64,000 nucleotides of DNA from Pseudomonas sp. GV071 (lineage in GTDB: Bacteria > Pseudomonadota > Gammaproteobacteria > Pseudomonadales > Pseudomonadaceae), in assembly GCF_003050835.1 (NCBI RefSeq), contig NZ_QAOJ01000002.1:248001-312000 (forward strand). Direction: 5' to 3'. Both the position numbers and the translations under genes were made by a program. The notes below the pieces were generated by a model. The model worked only from the letters and a program-made list of their open reading frames with translations. It had not been told where the DNA came from and searched no databases. Shown here piece after piece: positions 16,346 through 24,446 of the stretch (positions within the stretch are counted from its first letter, which is position 1; the number at the start of each line of letters is the position of its first letter).

Positions 16346-17269
16346 ATGGCGACGCACGACGAGGCCCTGCCAAAGAGCCCCAACTCCGATTACGAGCACT
16401 ACTACGTTCCCGCCCAGAGCAAGTGGCCGATCATTGCCACCATCGGCATGCTCACCACCATGTACGGCCTGGGCACCTGGTTCAACGACCTCAAGGCGGC
16501 CCGCCCGGAATCCCACGGCCCGCTGATTTTTTCCATCGGTGGTTTGCTGGTGGCCTACATGCTGTTCGGCTGGTTCAGCACCGTGGTCAAAGAAAGCCGC
16601 TCGGGCTTGTACAGCAAGCAGATGGACCGCTCGTTCCGCTGGGGCATGAGCTGGTTCATCTTTTCCGAGGTGATGTTTTTTATCGCCTTCTTCGGCGCGC
16701 TGTTCTACGTGCGCACCTGGGCCGGCCCGTGGCTGGGCGGCGAAGGTGCCAAGGGCGTGGCGCACATGCTCTGGCCGAACTTCGAATACACCTGGCCGCT
16801 GCTGCACACCCCCGACCCCAAGCTGTTTCCGGCGCCCAAAGACATCATCAACCCGTGGCACCTGCCGCTGATCAACACCATCTTGCTGGTCAGCTCCAGC
16901 GTCACCGTGACCCTCGCCCACCACGCCCTGCGCCACGGTAAACGCGGCGCGCTGAAGGCCTGGCTGGGGCTGACCATTCTGCTCGGCCTGTGCTTCCTTA
17001 CTTTGCAGGCCGTGGAATACGTCGAGGCCTACCACGAGTTGGGGCTGACCCTGGGTTCGGGCATCTACGGCGCAACCTTCTTCATGCTCACCGGTTTCCA
17101 CGGCGCCCACGTGACCATCGGTACGCTGATTCTGGCGGTGATGCTGATCCGCATCCTGCGCGGCCATTTCGATGAGAAGCAGCACTTCGGCTTCGAAGCG
17201 GCCAGCTGGTATTGGCACTTCGTCGATGTGGTGTGGGTGGGGCTGTTTATCTTTGTCTACGTGCTTTAG
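16346..17269 (+). CDS. coxC: Cytochrome c oxidase subunit III
   Basis: This 307-residue polytopic protein has around seven hydrophobic segments. Family landmarks are the helix pair with SEVMFFIAFFGALFY near residue 110, EAYHELGLTLGSGIYG and FHGAHVTIG, and the terminal YWHFVDVVWVGLF. Subunit III stabilises the oxidase core and the D pathway. It starts 27 bases after cox11 with AAGGAG upstream. The N-terminal 25 residues are polar and may be cytoplasmic. Confidence 0.95.
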   Translation: MATHDEALPKSPNSDYEHYYVPAQSKWPIIATIGMLTTMYGLGTWFNDLKAARPESHGPLIFSIGGLLVAYMLFGWFSTVVKESRSGLYSKQMDRSFRWGMSWFIFSEVMFFIAFFGALFYVRTWAGPWLGGEGAKGVAHMLWPNFEYTWPLLHTPDPKLFPAPKDIINPWHLPLINTILLVSSSVTVTLAHHALRHGKRGALKAWLGLTILLGLCFLTLQAVEYVEAYHELGLTLGSGIYGATFFMLTGFHGAHVTIGTLILAVMLIRILRGHFDEKQHFGFEAASWYWHFVDVVWVGLFIFVYVL

Positions 17270-17278
17270 CGCGCAGGC

Positions 17279-17482
17279 TTACCACGTAGCGTGGGTGACC
17301 AACTGGCCGCTGTAAAAGCCCCAGGTCACCAACGCCAAGGTCAGCGCCGCGAGTACCACACGCACGGTCAGCGCATTGACCAGACGGGATGAGTTGCCCT
17401 GGTCCTTGACCAGAAAGAACAGGCCGCTGAACAGACTGACGATGGTGGCCAACAGCATGAACACGATTGCCGCTTTGAGCAT
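17279..17482 (-). CDS. DUF2909-type twin-membrane-helix small protein
   Basis: This 67-residue protein has two hydrophobic helices (about residues 4-26 and 40-58) joined by a short polar loop (VKDQGNSSRLVN). It resembles the DUF2909 / twin-transmembrane proteins found in the same place in other Pseudomonas cox clusters. It is on the opposite strand inside an otherwise forward operon, nine bases from the coxC stop. Function is unknown; a role in oxidase assembly is suggested only by conserved position. Confidence 0.85.
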   Translation of the reverse strand: MLKAAIVFMLLATIVSLFSGLFFLVKDQGNSSRLVNALTVRVVLAALTLALVTWGFYSGQLVTHATW

Positions 17483-17516
17483 GGTGTGAGTCTCGCCAAT
17501 GGGGAAGGGGAATGCC

Positions 17517-18287
17517 GTGGAGTATAGCCAGTCACCCGCCGCAGTCCGGGCGCGTCCAGTGAGGCGGTTTCGCCCTGGCTGGCTGCCGACGCTGGTGGTG
17601 GCGGTGCTGCTGCCGGTGCTTGTGCTGCTGGGGTTCTGGCAATTGGCGCGGGCCGAGGAAAAACACCAGTTGCTGGTCAGCTATGAAGCGCGGCGCATGG
17701 CCGCCCCGATGGGCATTATCGAGCTTGAAACGACACCGGACGCGGCTTATCGCCGGGTGCACCTGAGTGGCTATTTCGACGAGCAGCACAGCGTGCTGCT
17801 GGACAACCGAACCCGCGACGGCAAGGTCGGTGTCGAGCTGCTGCAACCCTTCTACGACCAGGCCAGCGACCTGTGGCTGCTGGTCAATCGCGGCTGGCTG
17901 CCCTGGCCAGACCGGCGTAACCCCGCGCAATTCAGCACCCCACCGGCGCTGCAGAATCTGGACGCCTGGGTGTATGTACCGCCCGGCGCCACCTTCCAAC
18001 TGCAAGCCGACGCACCGAGCAACCAATGGCCGCTGCTGCTCAACGCCGTGCACCCACAGGCGCTGTGGACGCAACTGGGCCGCGCGGGCCTGGCCTATGA
18101 AGTGCGCTTGGAGCCCAGCGCCGCAGCCTACCAGGCCGACTGGCCGGTAGTCGCCATGGGGCCGGAGCGGCACCAGGCCTATGCCGTGCAGTGGTTCGCC
18201 CTGGCGGCGGCGCTGCTCGGGCTGTTTATCTATTTCGGTTTTCACGCTGCGCCCAAGCGCGAGCCAATTCTGGGAGAACAACAATGA
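17517..18287 (+). CDS. SURF1-family cytochrome oxidase assembly protein
   Basis: This protein, of about 256 residues, has an N-terminal helix (WLPTLVVAVLLPVLVLLGFW), a periplasmic domain and a C-terminal helix near FALAAALLGLFIYF, the standard SURF1 topology. GFWQL after the first helix is typical. SURF1 proteins bind heme a and help insert it in subunit I. Start choice: GTG 17517 has AAGGGG six bases upstream, while the in-frame ATG at 17499 has no good site; both are possible. Its stop overlaps the next gene's start (ATGA at 18284-18287). Confidence 0.88.
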   Translation: MEYSQSPAAVRARPVRRFRPGWLPTLVVAVLLPVLVLLGFWQLARAEEKHQLLVSYEARRMAAPMGIIELETTPDAAYRRVHLSGYFDEQHSVLLDNRTRDGKVGVELLQPFYDQASDLWLLVNRGWLPWPDRRNPAQFSTPPALQNLDAWVYVPPGATFQLQADAPSNQWPLLLNAVHPQALWTQLGRAGLAYEVRLEPSAAAYQADWPVVAMGPERHQAYAVQWFALAAALLGLFIYFGFHAAPKREPILGEQQ

Positions 18288-18874
18288 CCAGCTCCGTGAT
18301 GCCCATGTCCCACGCGCCACAACCGCAACGCCGCCAAGGTCGCCTGCAACTGATTCTGCTGCTGGCTTTGACCATCGGCCCGATGGTGTTGGCCACCTGC
18401 ATGTACCAGTTCCGCTTCTGGGTGCCTGAGGGCCGCAACTACAGCGGCGAACTGATCGGCAACGGCCAGAGCCGCACCGACCTGGGCATTCAAGGCGATG
18501 AAGGCAACACCTGGCAGATCGTGGTGACAGCCCCCGCCGCCTGTGCTGATGACTGCCGCCAGTTGGTGTACCTGGCCCGCCAACTGCAGATCGGCCTGGG
18601 CCGCGAAGCCTCGCGCGCCACCCACGGCCTGGCCACCGCGCAACCGGTAAGCGAGGCCTACAACGCCGAGCTGGCCCGCGACTACCCGCGCCTGGACCGC
18701 TACGGCCTCGACCCCCAGGCCTACAGCAAAACCACCCCGGCCACTGGCGCCGAACCGCAGCTGTGGCTGATCGACCCGCACGGCAACCTGGTGCTGCGCT
18801 ACGACGCGAAAACCAAGGGCAAGGCGATCCTCAATGACCTGCGCCTGCTGCTGAAGCTTTCGAACATCGGCTGA
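18284..18874 (+). CDS. Membrane-anchored thioredoxin-fold-like protein of the cox operon
   Basis: This 196-residue protein has one N-terminal membrane helix (about residues 21-41) and a periplasmic domain. A CX3C pair (Cys87-Cys91, CADDC) follows a hydrophobic strand, and a DPHGNLVLRY segment near residue 174 resembles the strand and loop before the C-terminal helix in SCO/thioredoxin folds. It is usually annotated as hypothetical. It is translationally coupled to SURF1 and precedes ctaA by 14 bases. A role in oxidase copper or redox maturation is inferred. Confidence 0.85.
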   Translation: MTSSVMPMSHAPQPQRRQGRLQLILLLALTIGPMVLATCMYQFRFWVPEGRNYSGELIGNGQSRTDLGIQGDEGNTWQIVVTAPAACADDCRQLVYLARQLQIGLGREASRATHGLATAQPVSEAYNAELARDYPRLDRYGLDPQAYSKTTPATGAEPQLWLIDPHGNLVLRYDAKTKGKAILNDLRLLLKLSNIG

Positions 18875-18888
18875 GAGAAGGGAACCCC

Positions 18889-19920
18889 ATGGCCAAGCCC
18901 GGATTTCGTTTAGCCCTGCTCGCCACTGTTCTGGCAGTGGTGGTGGTGTTGCTTGGCGCCTATACCCGCCTGACCCACGCCGGCCTCGGCTGCCCGGACT
19001 GGCCGGGCTGCTACGGCTTTATCAGCGTGCCGGCCAGCGAGGCACAACTGGCCCATGCCGAAGCCAACTTTCCCCACGCCCCGGTGGAAGCGCACAAGGG
19101 CTGGAACGAGATGATTCACCGCTACTTCGCCGGCAGCCTGGGGCTGTTGATTGTCGCCCTGGCAGCCGTTGCCGTGCGCCGTCGTGGCGAACCGGGGCAA
19201 CCTTTGAAGCTGCCGTTGCTGCTGCTCGGCGTGGTGATGGCCCAGGCTGCGTTTGGCATGTGGACGGTGACCCTCAAGCTTTGGCCACAGGTGGTGACCG
19301 CGCACCTGCTCGGTGGCTTCACCACTTTGGCGTTGTTGTTTCTGCTGACGCTGCGCCTGTCTGGCCGGCTGCAACGTTTGCCGGCGGTGCCGGTGCAGCT
19401 GCGGCGCCTGGCGGCCGTGGGTTTGCTCGCGGTGATCGGCCAGATCGCCCTCGGCGGCTGGGTCAGTTCCAACTACGCAGCAGTTGCCTGCATCGACCTG
19501 CCGACCTGTCACGGCCAATGGTGGCCAGAGATGGACTTTGCCAACGGCTTTCACTTGAGCCAGCACATTGGCCCCAACTACCTCGGCGGCCAACTCGATA
19601 GCGATGCGCGCACCGCCATTCATTTCACCCATCGTCTCGGCGCCGGGTTGGTCACTTTGATTTTGCTGGCCCTAGCCTGGCAGCTGCAGCGCGCCCATCA
19701 CGGGCGCCTGGCCGGCTTGCTGGTGTTGGCCCTGGCAGTGCAGATCAGCCTGGGCGTGAGCAACGTTTTGCTGCACCTGCCGCTGGCCGTCGCCGTGGCG
19801 CACAACGCCGGTGGTGCGTTGCTGTTACTGACCCTGGTTTTAGTCAATTACCGCCTGCGCGCGGCCGCCAACCCGGCGCACGCAGCGGCAAAAAATTGGG
19901 TCAGCCAATCGGCTACCTGA
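18889..19920 (+). CDS. ctaA: Heme A synthase (CtaA/Cox15)
   Basis: This 343-residue protein has about eight membrane helices. It converts heme O to heme A for the oxidase. Family marks include the N-terminal GAYTRLTHAGLGCPDWPGCYG with its paired cysteines, EMIHRYFAG with a heme-ligand His, a second cysteine-containing loop (CIDLPTCHGQW), and HFTHRLGAG with a second His. An AAGGG ribosome site precedes the ATG. It lies next to ctaB, which supplies its substrate. Confidence 0.95.
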   Translation: MAKPGFRLALLATVLAVVVVLLGAYTRLTHAGLGCPDWPGCYGFISVPASEAQLAHAEANFPHAPVEAHKGWNEMIHRYFAGSLGLLIVALAAVAVRRRGEPGQPLKLPLLLLGVVMAQAAFGMWTVTLKLWPQVVTAHLLGGFTTLALLFLLTLRLSGRLQRLPAVPVQLRRLAAVGLLAVIGQIALGGWVSSNYAAVACIDLPTCHGQWWPEMDFANGFHLSQHIGPNYLGGQLDSDARTAIHFTHRLGAGLVTLILLALAWQLQRAHHGRLAGLLVLALAVQISLGVSNVLLHLPLAVAVAHNAGGALLLLTLVLVNYRLRAAANPAHAAAKNWVSQSAT

Positions 19921-19945
19921 ACAATAAAAAAGAAGGAGAGACGCC

Positions 19946-20845
19946 ATGGCTACTCTACTCAGTGAAGGTCACAGCCAAGCGCTGTGGCGCGACTACCTGG
20001 AGCTGACCAAGCCCAAGGTGGTGGTGCTGATGCTGATCACCTCCCTGGTCGGCATGTTCCTCGCCACCCGCGCCGGCGTGCCGTGGACGGTGCTGGTGTT
20101 CGGCAATCTGGGCATTGCCCTGTGTGCCGGCGGCGCAGCGGCAGTCAACCATGTGGTGGACCGGCGTATCGATGCAGTCATGGCCCGCACCCATAAACGG
20201 CCGCTGGCTGAAGGGCGGGTGTCGCCGGTGGCGGCGCTGAGTTTTGCACTGGCGCTGTCGGTGCTCGGTCTGGTGGTGTTGCTGGCCTTCACCAATGAGC
20301 TGACGGCCTGGCTGACCCTGGCTTCCTTGCTGGGTTATGCCGTGCTGTATACCGGCTTTCTCAAACGCGCGACGCCGCAGAACATCGTTATCGGCGGCTT
20401 GGCCGGCGCAGCGCCACCCCTGCTCGGCTGGGTAGCGGTCACCGGCCATGTCAGCGCCGAACCGCTGCTGCTGGTGCTGATCATCTTCGCCTGGACCCCG
20501 CCGCACTTCTGGGCCCTGGCCATTCACCGCAAAGAGGAATACGCCAAGGCCGATATCCCCATGCTGCCGGTCACCCATGGCGAGCACTACACCAAGGTGC
20601 ATATCGTGCTCTACACCCTGGTGCTGCTGGCCGTCAGCCTGATGCCCTATGTGATTCACATGAGCGGCCTGCTCTACCTCGCCTGCGCCGTGGCCCTGGG
20701 TGCGCGCTTTCTGCAGTGGAGCTGGGTGCTGTATTTCGACAGCAAACCCCATGCGGCAATCAACACCTTCAAATACAGCATCTACTACCTGTTTCTGCTG
20801 TTTATCGCCTTGCTGGTGGACCATTACTTTCTCTTGAGCCAGTAA
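19946..20845 (+). CDS. ctaB: Protoheme IX farnesyltransferase (heme O synthase)
   Basis: This 299-residue UbiA-family membrane enzyme adds a farnesyl group to heme b. The prenyl-diphosphate motif NHVVDRRID followed by ARTHKRPL is near residues 70-90. A second Asp-containing region is less obvious ([11 protein letters not shown] is present). AAGGAGAG precedes the ATG. It completes the heme b to heme A route with ctaA. The next gene, heme oxygenase, begins 141 bases later. Confidence 0.95.
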   Translation: MATLLSEGHSQALWRDYLELTKPKVVVLMLITSLVGMFLATRAGVPWTVLVFGNLGIALCAGGAAAVNHVVDRRIDAVMARTHKRPLAEGRVSPVAALSFALALSVLGLVVLLAFTNELTAWLTLASLLGYAVLYTGFLKRATPQNIVIGGLAGAAPPLLGWVAVTGHVSAEPLLLVLIIFAWTPPHFWALAIHRKEEYAKADIPMLPVTHGEHYTKVHIVLYTLVLLAVSLMPYVIHMSGLLYLACAVALGARFLQWSWVLYFDSKPHAAINTFKYSIYYLFLLFIALLVDHYFLLSQ

Positions 20846-20986
20846 AAACTGAGGGCAACACGCTCGACCGGGTGGGCGCGGCAAACCGAGGTGATGATTT
20901 TTTTGCCGCCCCGACTGTGGTTTTTCTCGTCTGCGTCGTCTTCTAGGGACCAGGGCTTGCCCCTAGCCACTTCGTCGAGACTGCCC

Positions 20987-21580
20987 ATGACCGCTCAACA
21001 ATTCCAACTGACCCACGCCCTGCGCTCGCAACGCCTGAACGCCCTGACCCACGAGCCGCACGCGCGTCTCGATGCCTTGGTAAAAAGCCACGACCCGTTC
21101 GGCAGCCGCGAGAATTTTGCCAAGTTCGTCGCCGCTCAGTACCTGTTCCAGTACGACCTGGAAAACCTGTACCGCAACGCCGAGCTGGCGCAGATCGTCG
21201 ACGACCTGCCCAGCCGTGCCCGCGTTGAACAGGCGCGCCTGGACCTGGCCGACCTCAACCACGCGGTGCCGCAAGGTGATGAGTCGGTGCGTAGTCAGCA
21301 GCACGGCCTGGGCGCCGCCCTGGGTTGGGTATTTGTCTCCGAGGGCTCGAAGCTCGGTGCGGCCTTTCTGATCAAGCGCGCTGAAGCCCTGGAACTGAAT
21401 GACAACTTCGGCGCCCGTCACCTCGGCGAACCCGAAGGCGGTCGCGCCCAAGGCTGGAAGAAATTCGTGGCCGCGCTCGATGGCGTGGTGCTGGATGCAG
21501 AGCAAGAGCGTCAGGCCGAGGCCGCTGCCATCGCTGCCTTCAACCGCTTTGCCGACCACCTGGAACGCAGCTTTGCCTGA
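20987..21580 (+). CDS. hemO: Biliverdin-producing heme oxygenase (HemO/PigA type)
   Basis: This 197-residue soluble heme oxygenase opens heme to biliverdin, iron and CO. The proximal His is in THEPHARL (His25) and the distal helix glycines in FVSEGSKLGAAFL. The sequence LRSQRLN, with Asn18, and the Lys after FLI match my recollection of P. aeruginosa PigA, whose equivalent residues tilt the heme and give delta-biliverdin. I see no Fur box in the 141 bases upstream, which is odd because pigA is iron-regulated. It lies between ctaB and DUF454 in the oxidase block. Confidence 0.92.
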   Translation: MTAQQFQLTHALRSQRLNALTHEPHARLDALVKSHDPFGSRENFAKFVAAQYLFQYDLENLYRNAELAQIVDDLPSRARVEQARLDLADLNHAVPQGDESVRSQQHGLGAALGWVFVSEGSKLGAAFLIKRAEALELNDNFGARHLGEPEGGRAQGWKKFVAALDGVVLDAEQERQAEAAAIAAFNRFADHLERSFA

Positions 21581-21974
21581 GGCCTGTGAACCGCTGGCCC
21601 CACGCCGGCCATTGCGCTGGTTGTGGCTGGCGCTGGCCTACCTGAGCCTGGGGCTGGCGGTGCTGGGGGTGATCATTCCCGGCCTGCCGACCACCGAGTT
21701 CGTTCTGCTCGCCGCCTGGGCGGCGTCGCGCAGTTCGCCGCGCCTGGCCGCCTGGCTGGAAAATCACCGAATTTTTGGCTCGCTGCTGCGCAACTGGCGG
21801 GACGGCGGCGTCATCACCCGGCACACCAAGCTGATGGCCAGCCTGAGCATGCTGGTGGCGTTGGGCATCATGTTGCTCACGGTCAATCACCTGCCCTCGG
21901 TGGCCTTTGCCGCGCTGGGCATGAGCTGTGGCGCGGCGTGGATCTGGTCACGGCCGGAACAAGGCAAATCCTGA
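21573..21974 (+). CDS. DUF454 (YbaN-like) inner-membrane protein, TTG start
   Basis: This protein of about 133 residues has the DUF454 landmarks LGLAVLGVIIPGLPTTEFVLLAAW and SSPRLAAWLENHRIFG, and three to four hydrophobic segments. No ATG is available near the right place; TTG 21573 sits eight bases after GGA and overlaps the heme oxygenase stop, which points to translational coupling. Function is unknown. YbaN-type proteins also occur near heme or iron uptake genes in other bacteria, in line with the neighbour here. Confidence 0.8.
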   Translation: MPEACEPLAPRRPLRWLWLALAYLSLGLAVLGVIIPGLPTTEFVLLAAWAASRSSPRLAAWLENHRIFGSLLRNWRDGGVITRHTKLMASLSMLVALGIMLLTVNHLPSVAFAALGMSCGAAWIWSRPEQGKS

Positions 21975-22055
21975 AACGCTTGACGGTTTCGGTCGCTCAG
22001 GCGATGGGGTACCGTTGGCGCTTCTCTGCCTACGAACTCTTGAGCTGCCCAGCCT

Positions 22056-22685
22056 ATGACCCGCAAGCAAATCACCGTCGCCATTCTTGTCGCTATCGTT
22101 GCCTTGGTATTCGGCCTGACCGTCAACCGCGTGCTCAGTGGCAAAGGCCACGGTGACCCGGCGGCACTGATCGACGCCGGCATCATCCTGCTGCCTCAAA
22201 GCCGCACCCTGCCAGACCTGAGCCTGACCAACCAGCTCGGTGAGCCGGTGCAGGTGGACCAGTTGAAAGGCAAATGGAGCCTGCTGTTCTTCGGCTACAC
22301 CTTCTGCCCGGACATCTGCCCGACCACGCTGGCGCAACTGCGCGAGCTGAAAACCAAGCTGCCCAAAGAGGCGGTGGATAACCTGCAAGTGGTGCTGGTG
22401 AGCGTCGACCCCAACCGCGACACCCCCGACCAACTGAAAAAATACCTCGGCTACTTCGATCCGCAGTTCCAGGGCCTGACCGGCGAGCTGGCGAACATCC
22501 AGAAGCTCGCCAATGCGGTGAGCATTCCGTTTATTCCGGGTGACACCAGCAAGGAAAACTACACCGTCGACCACAGCGGCAATCTGGTGGTGATCGGGCC
22601 GGACGGCACCCAACGCGGCTTCATTCGCGCGCCGTTGAACAACGCCAAGTTGGCGGTGCAGATTCCGGAACTAGTGAAGCCGTAG
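22056..22685 (+). CDS. SCO1/SenC-family copper chaperone
   Basis: This 209-residue protein has an N-terminal membrane anchor (residues 7-24) and a periplasmic thioredoxin-fold domain. Copper ligands are Cys84 and Cys88 (CPDIC) and a His in YTVDHSGN. SCO proteins help load CuA of subunit II. It is the last gene of the oxidase block. Its stop codon lies inside a dispersed inverted-repeat arm, which may end transcription. Confidence 0.93.
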   Translation: MTRKQITVAILVAIVALVFGLTVNRVLSGKGHGDPAALIDAGIILLPQSRTLPDLSLTNQLGEPVQVDQLKGKWSLLFFGYTFCPDICPTTLAQLRELKTKLPKEAVDNLQVVLVSVDPNRDTPDQLKKYLGYFDPQFQGLTGELANIQKLANAVSIPFIPGDTSKENYTVDHSGNLVVIGPDGTQRGFIRAPLNNAKLAVQIPELVKP

Positions 22686-22845
22686 GTTGGGTTGAGCGCA
22701 GCGAAGCCCAACGATACCCAAGGCTAGGCCGCGACACCGCCGCCAAACCGCACGCTTTGCAGCACCGGCCCGTCCTGTTCGACATCAGCGGCGACGCTGA
22801 TTGTTTCGTATCGTTGGGCTTCGCCTTTGGCTCAGCCCAACCTAC
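22682..22845. repeat. Pair of inverted GTAGGTTGGG-type repeat arms
   Basis: One arm runs from GTAGGTTGGGTTGAGC at 22682 to GCCCAAC at 22712. Its inverted partner is at 22812-22845, ending CAGCCCAACCTAC. The first arm contains the SCO stop codon and the second abuts the zwf stop. The same family recurs at 39110 and 61742. It sits between convergent genes. Confidence 0.85.
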
Positions 22846-22846
22846 G

Positions 22847-24292
22847 TCATTCGGCCCACTTACGGCCCTGCAATTCCAACAAACTCTGCGCCTGTTCCGG
22901 CCCATTGCTGCCGGCGGCGTAAGGCCGTGGGTCCTGGTAGTTGTCCTGCCAGCCCTTGAGAATCGGGTCGACCCATTTCCACGCCGCTTCCACTTCGTCA
23001 CGGCGCATAAACAGCGTTGAATCCCCTTCGATCACATCCAGCAGCAGGCGCTCGTAGGCGTCCCAGCGACGTTTCTGGCGGAAGGCCTGGGCCAGGTTGA
23101 GGTCCAGTTCCACCGGCGCCAGGCGCATGCCTTTGCCCGGGGTTTTGCCCATCAGTTGCAGGCTGATGCGCTCTTCGGGTTGCAGGCGAATGATCAGGCG
23201 GTTGGGTTGGGTGTTGTCGAACAGCAGGTGCGGCACCTGCTTGAAGTGGATGACGATTTCCGAGGTCTTTTTCGCCAGGCGTTTGCCGGTGCGCAGGTAG
23301 AACGGCACGCCGGCCCAGCGCCAGGTGTTGATCGCCACCTGCAGGGCAACGAAGGTCTCGGTGTCGCTGTCGTTGTCGACGTGCTTTTCGAAGTAATAGG
23401 CCGGTACTTCCTGGCCGCCGATCTTGCCGGCGGTGTACTGGCCGCGCACGGTCTTGTCGTGCACGTCCATGCCCTGAATCGGTTTCAGTGCCTGGAGGAT
23501 TTTCAGTTTTTCATCGCGCACCGACTCGGCATTGAACTGCGCCGGCGCTTCCATGGCCACCAGGCACAGCAGCTGCAGCAGGTGGTTCTGCACCATGTCG
23601 CGCATGGCCCCGGAGCGGTCGTAGTAGGCGCCGCGGTTTTCCACGCCGAGGGTTTCGCACACGCTGATCTGCACATGGTCGATGTGCCCGCTGCGCCACA
23701 GCGGTTCGAACAGCATGTTGGCAAAGCGCAGCGCCATCAGGTTCTGCACCGTTTCCTTGCCCAGGTAGTGGTCGATACGGAACACCCGCGACTCATCGAA
23801 CACCGCCCCGATCGCGGCGTTGATCGCCTTGGCCGACTCCAGCGAATGGCCGATGGGTTTTTCCAGCACGATGCGCGCGTTCGGCCCGGCCAGGCCGGCG
23901 ACGCGCAGGTGGCGGGCGATGTCTTCGAACAGGTTCGGTGCAGTGGCCAGGTAGAACACCTGTACCCGCTCGCCGGCCGGCCCGAGGTGCCGGGCCAGGC
24001 GGCCGAAGTCGGCACTTTGCGAGGCGTCGATGGGGAAGTAGTCGAGGCGCTCGGCAAAGCTTGCCCAGGTCGCGGCATCCAAATCGGCACGCGCCACCTG
24101 GGCGCGGCAACGGCGTTCAGCCAAGGCCTGGTAAGCGCTGCGCGCCATCGGGCTGCGGGCCAGGGCCAGAATGCGGGTGTCCTGGTGCAGGCGGCCGTCG
24201 CGGTGCAGGTGGTAGAGCGCTGGCAGCAGCTTGTGCAGCGCCAGGTCACCGGTGCCGCCAAACACCAGCATGTCGCAGGGGATTGTTTGCAA
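22847..24292 (-). CDS. zwf: Glucose-6-phosphate 1-dehydrogenase paralogue (TTG start)
   Basis: This 481-residue enzyme oxidises glucose 6-phosphate with NAD(P)+ to 6-phosphogluconolactone. The cofactor loop GGTGDLALHKL is near residue 12 and the catalytic RIDHYLGKE near 172. A longer frame opens at ATG 24379, but TTG 24292 has a strong CGGAGG ribosome site six to seven bases upstream, and the family's usual N-terminus begins there. The gene stands apart from any pgl-eda genes and is divergent from an RpiR regulator, which matches the third zwf locus I recall from P. putida. Confidence 0.92.
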   Translation of the reverse strand: MQTIPCDMLVFGGTGDLALHKLLPALYHLHRDGRLHQDTRILALARSPMARSAYQALAERRCRAQVARADLDAATWASFAERLDYFPIDASQSADFGRLARHLGPAGERVQVFYLATAPNLFEDIARHLRVAGLAGPNARIVLEKPIGHSLESAKAINAAIGAVFDESRVFRIDHYLGKETVQNLMALRFANMLFEPLWRSGHIDHVQISVCETLGVENRGAYYDRSGAMRDMVQNHLLQLLCLVAMEAPAQFNAESVRDEKLKILQALKPIQGMDVHDKTVRGQYTAGKIGGQEVPAYYFEKHVDNDSDTETFVALQVAINTWRWAGVPFYLRTGKRLAKKTSEIVIHFKQVPHLLFDNTQPNRLIIRLQPEERISLQLMGKTPGKGMRLAPVELDLNLAQAFRQKRRWDAYERLLLDVIEGDSTLFMRRDEVEAAWKWVDPILKGWQDNYQDPRPYAAGSNGPEQAQSLLELQGRKWAE

Positions 24293-24378
24293 AAGAGCCC
24301 TCCGGGAGTTAGCAGGCCTGGGATAGCGCACGGCTTTTTGCCCGTCGTGCGTGGTTTGGCTGGGCGTCGGGGAGGTCA

Positions 24379-24393
24379 TGTAGTATAACTACA
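24379..24393. promoter_or_regulatory. Candidate RpiR operator in the zwf-rpiR intergenic region
   Basis: TGTAGT-ATA-ACTACA is a perfect 6-bp inverted repeat. It is 87 bases upstream of the zwf TTG start and 54 bases before the regulator's start, where it could control both divergent promoters. It overlaps the alternative ATG of zwf, a further reason to prefer the TTG. Binding by the adjacent RpiR protein is inferred. Confidence 0.5.
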
Positions 24394-24446
24394 CGCGCGC
24401 TACAACCCGGCCCGGCCGATCATAACTCATCAAAAGAGCCAAACCC

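Noticed and set aside
20846..20986. Search for a Fur box upstream of heme oxygenase
   Set aside because: No GATAAT-type repeats were found in the 141 bases, so no Fur site is called.
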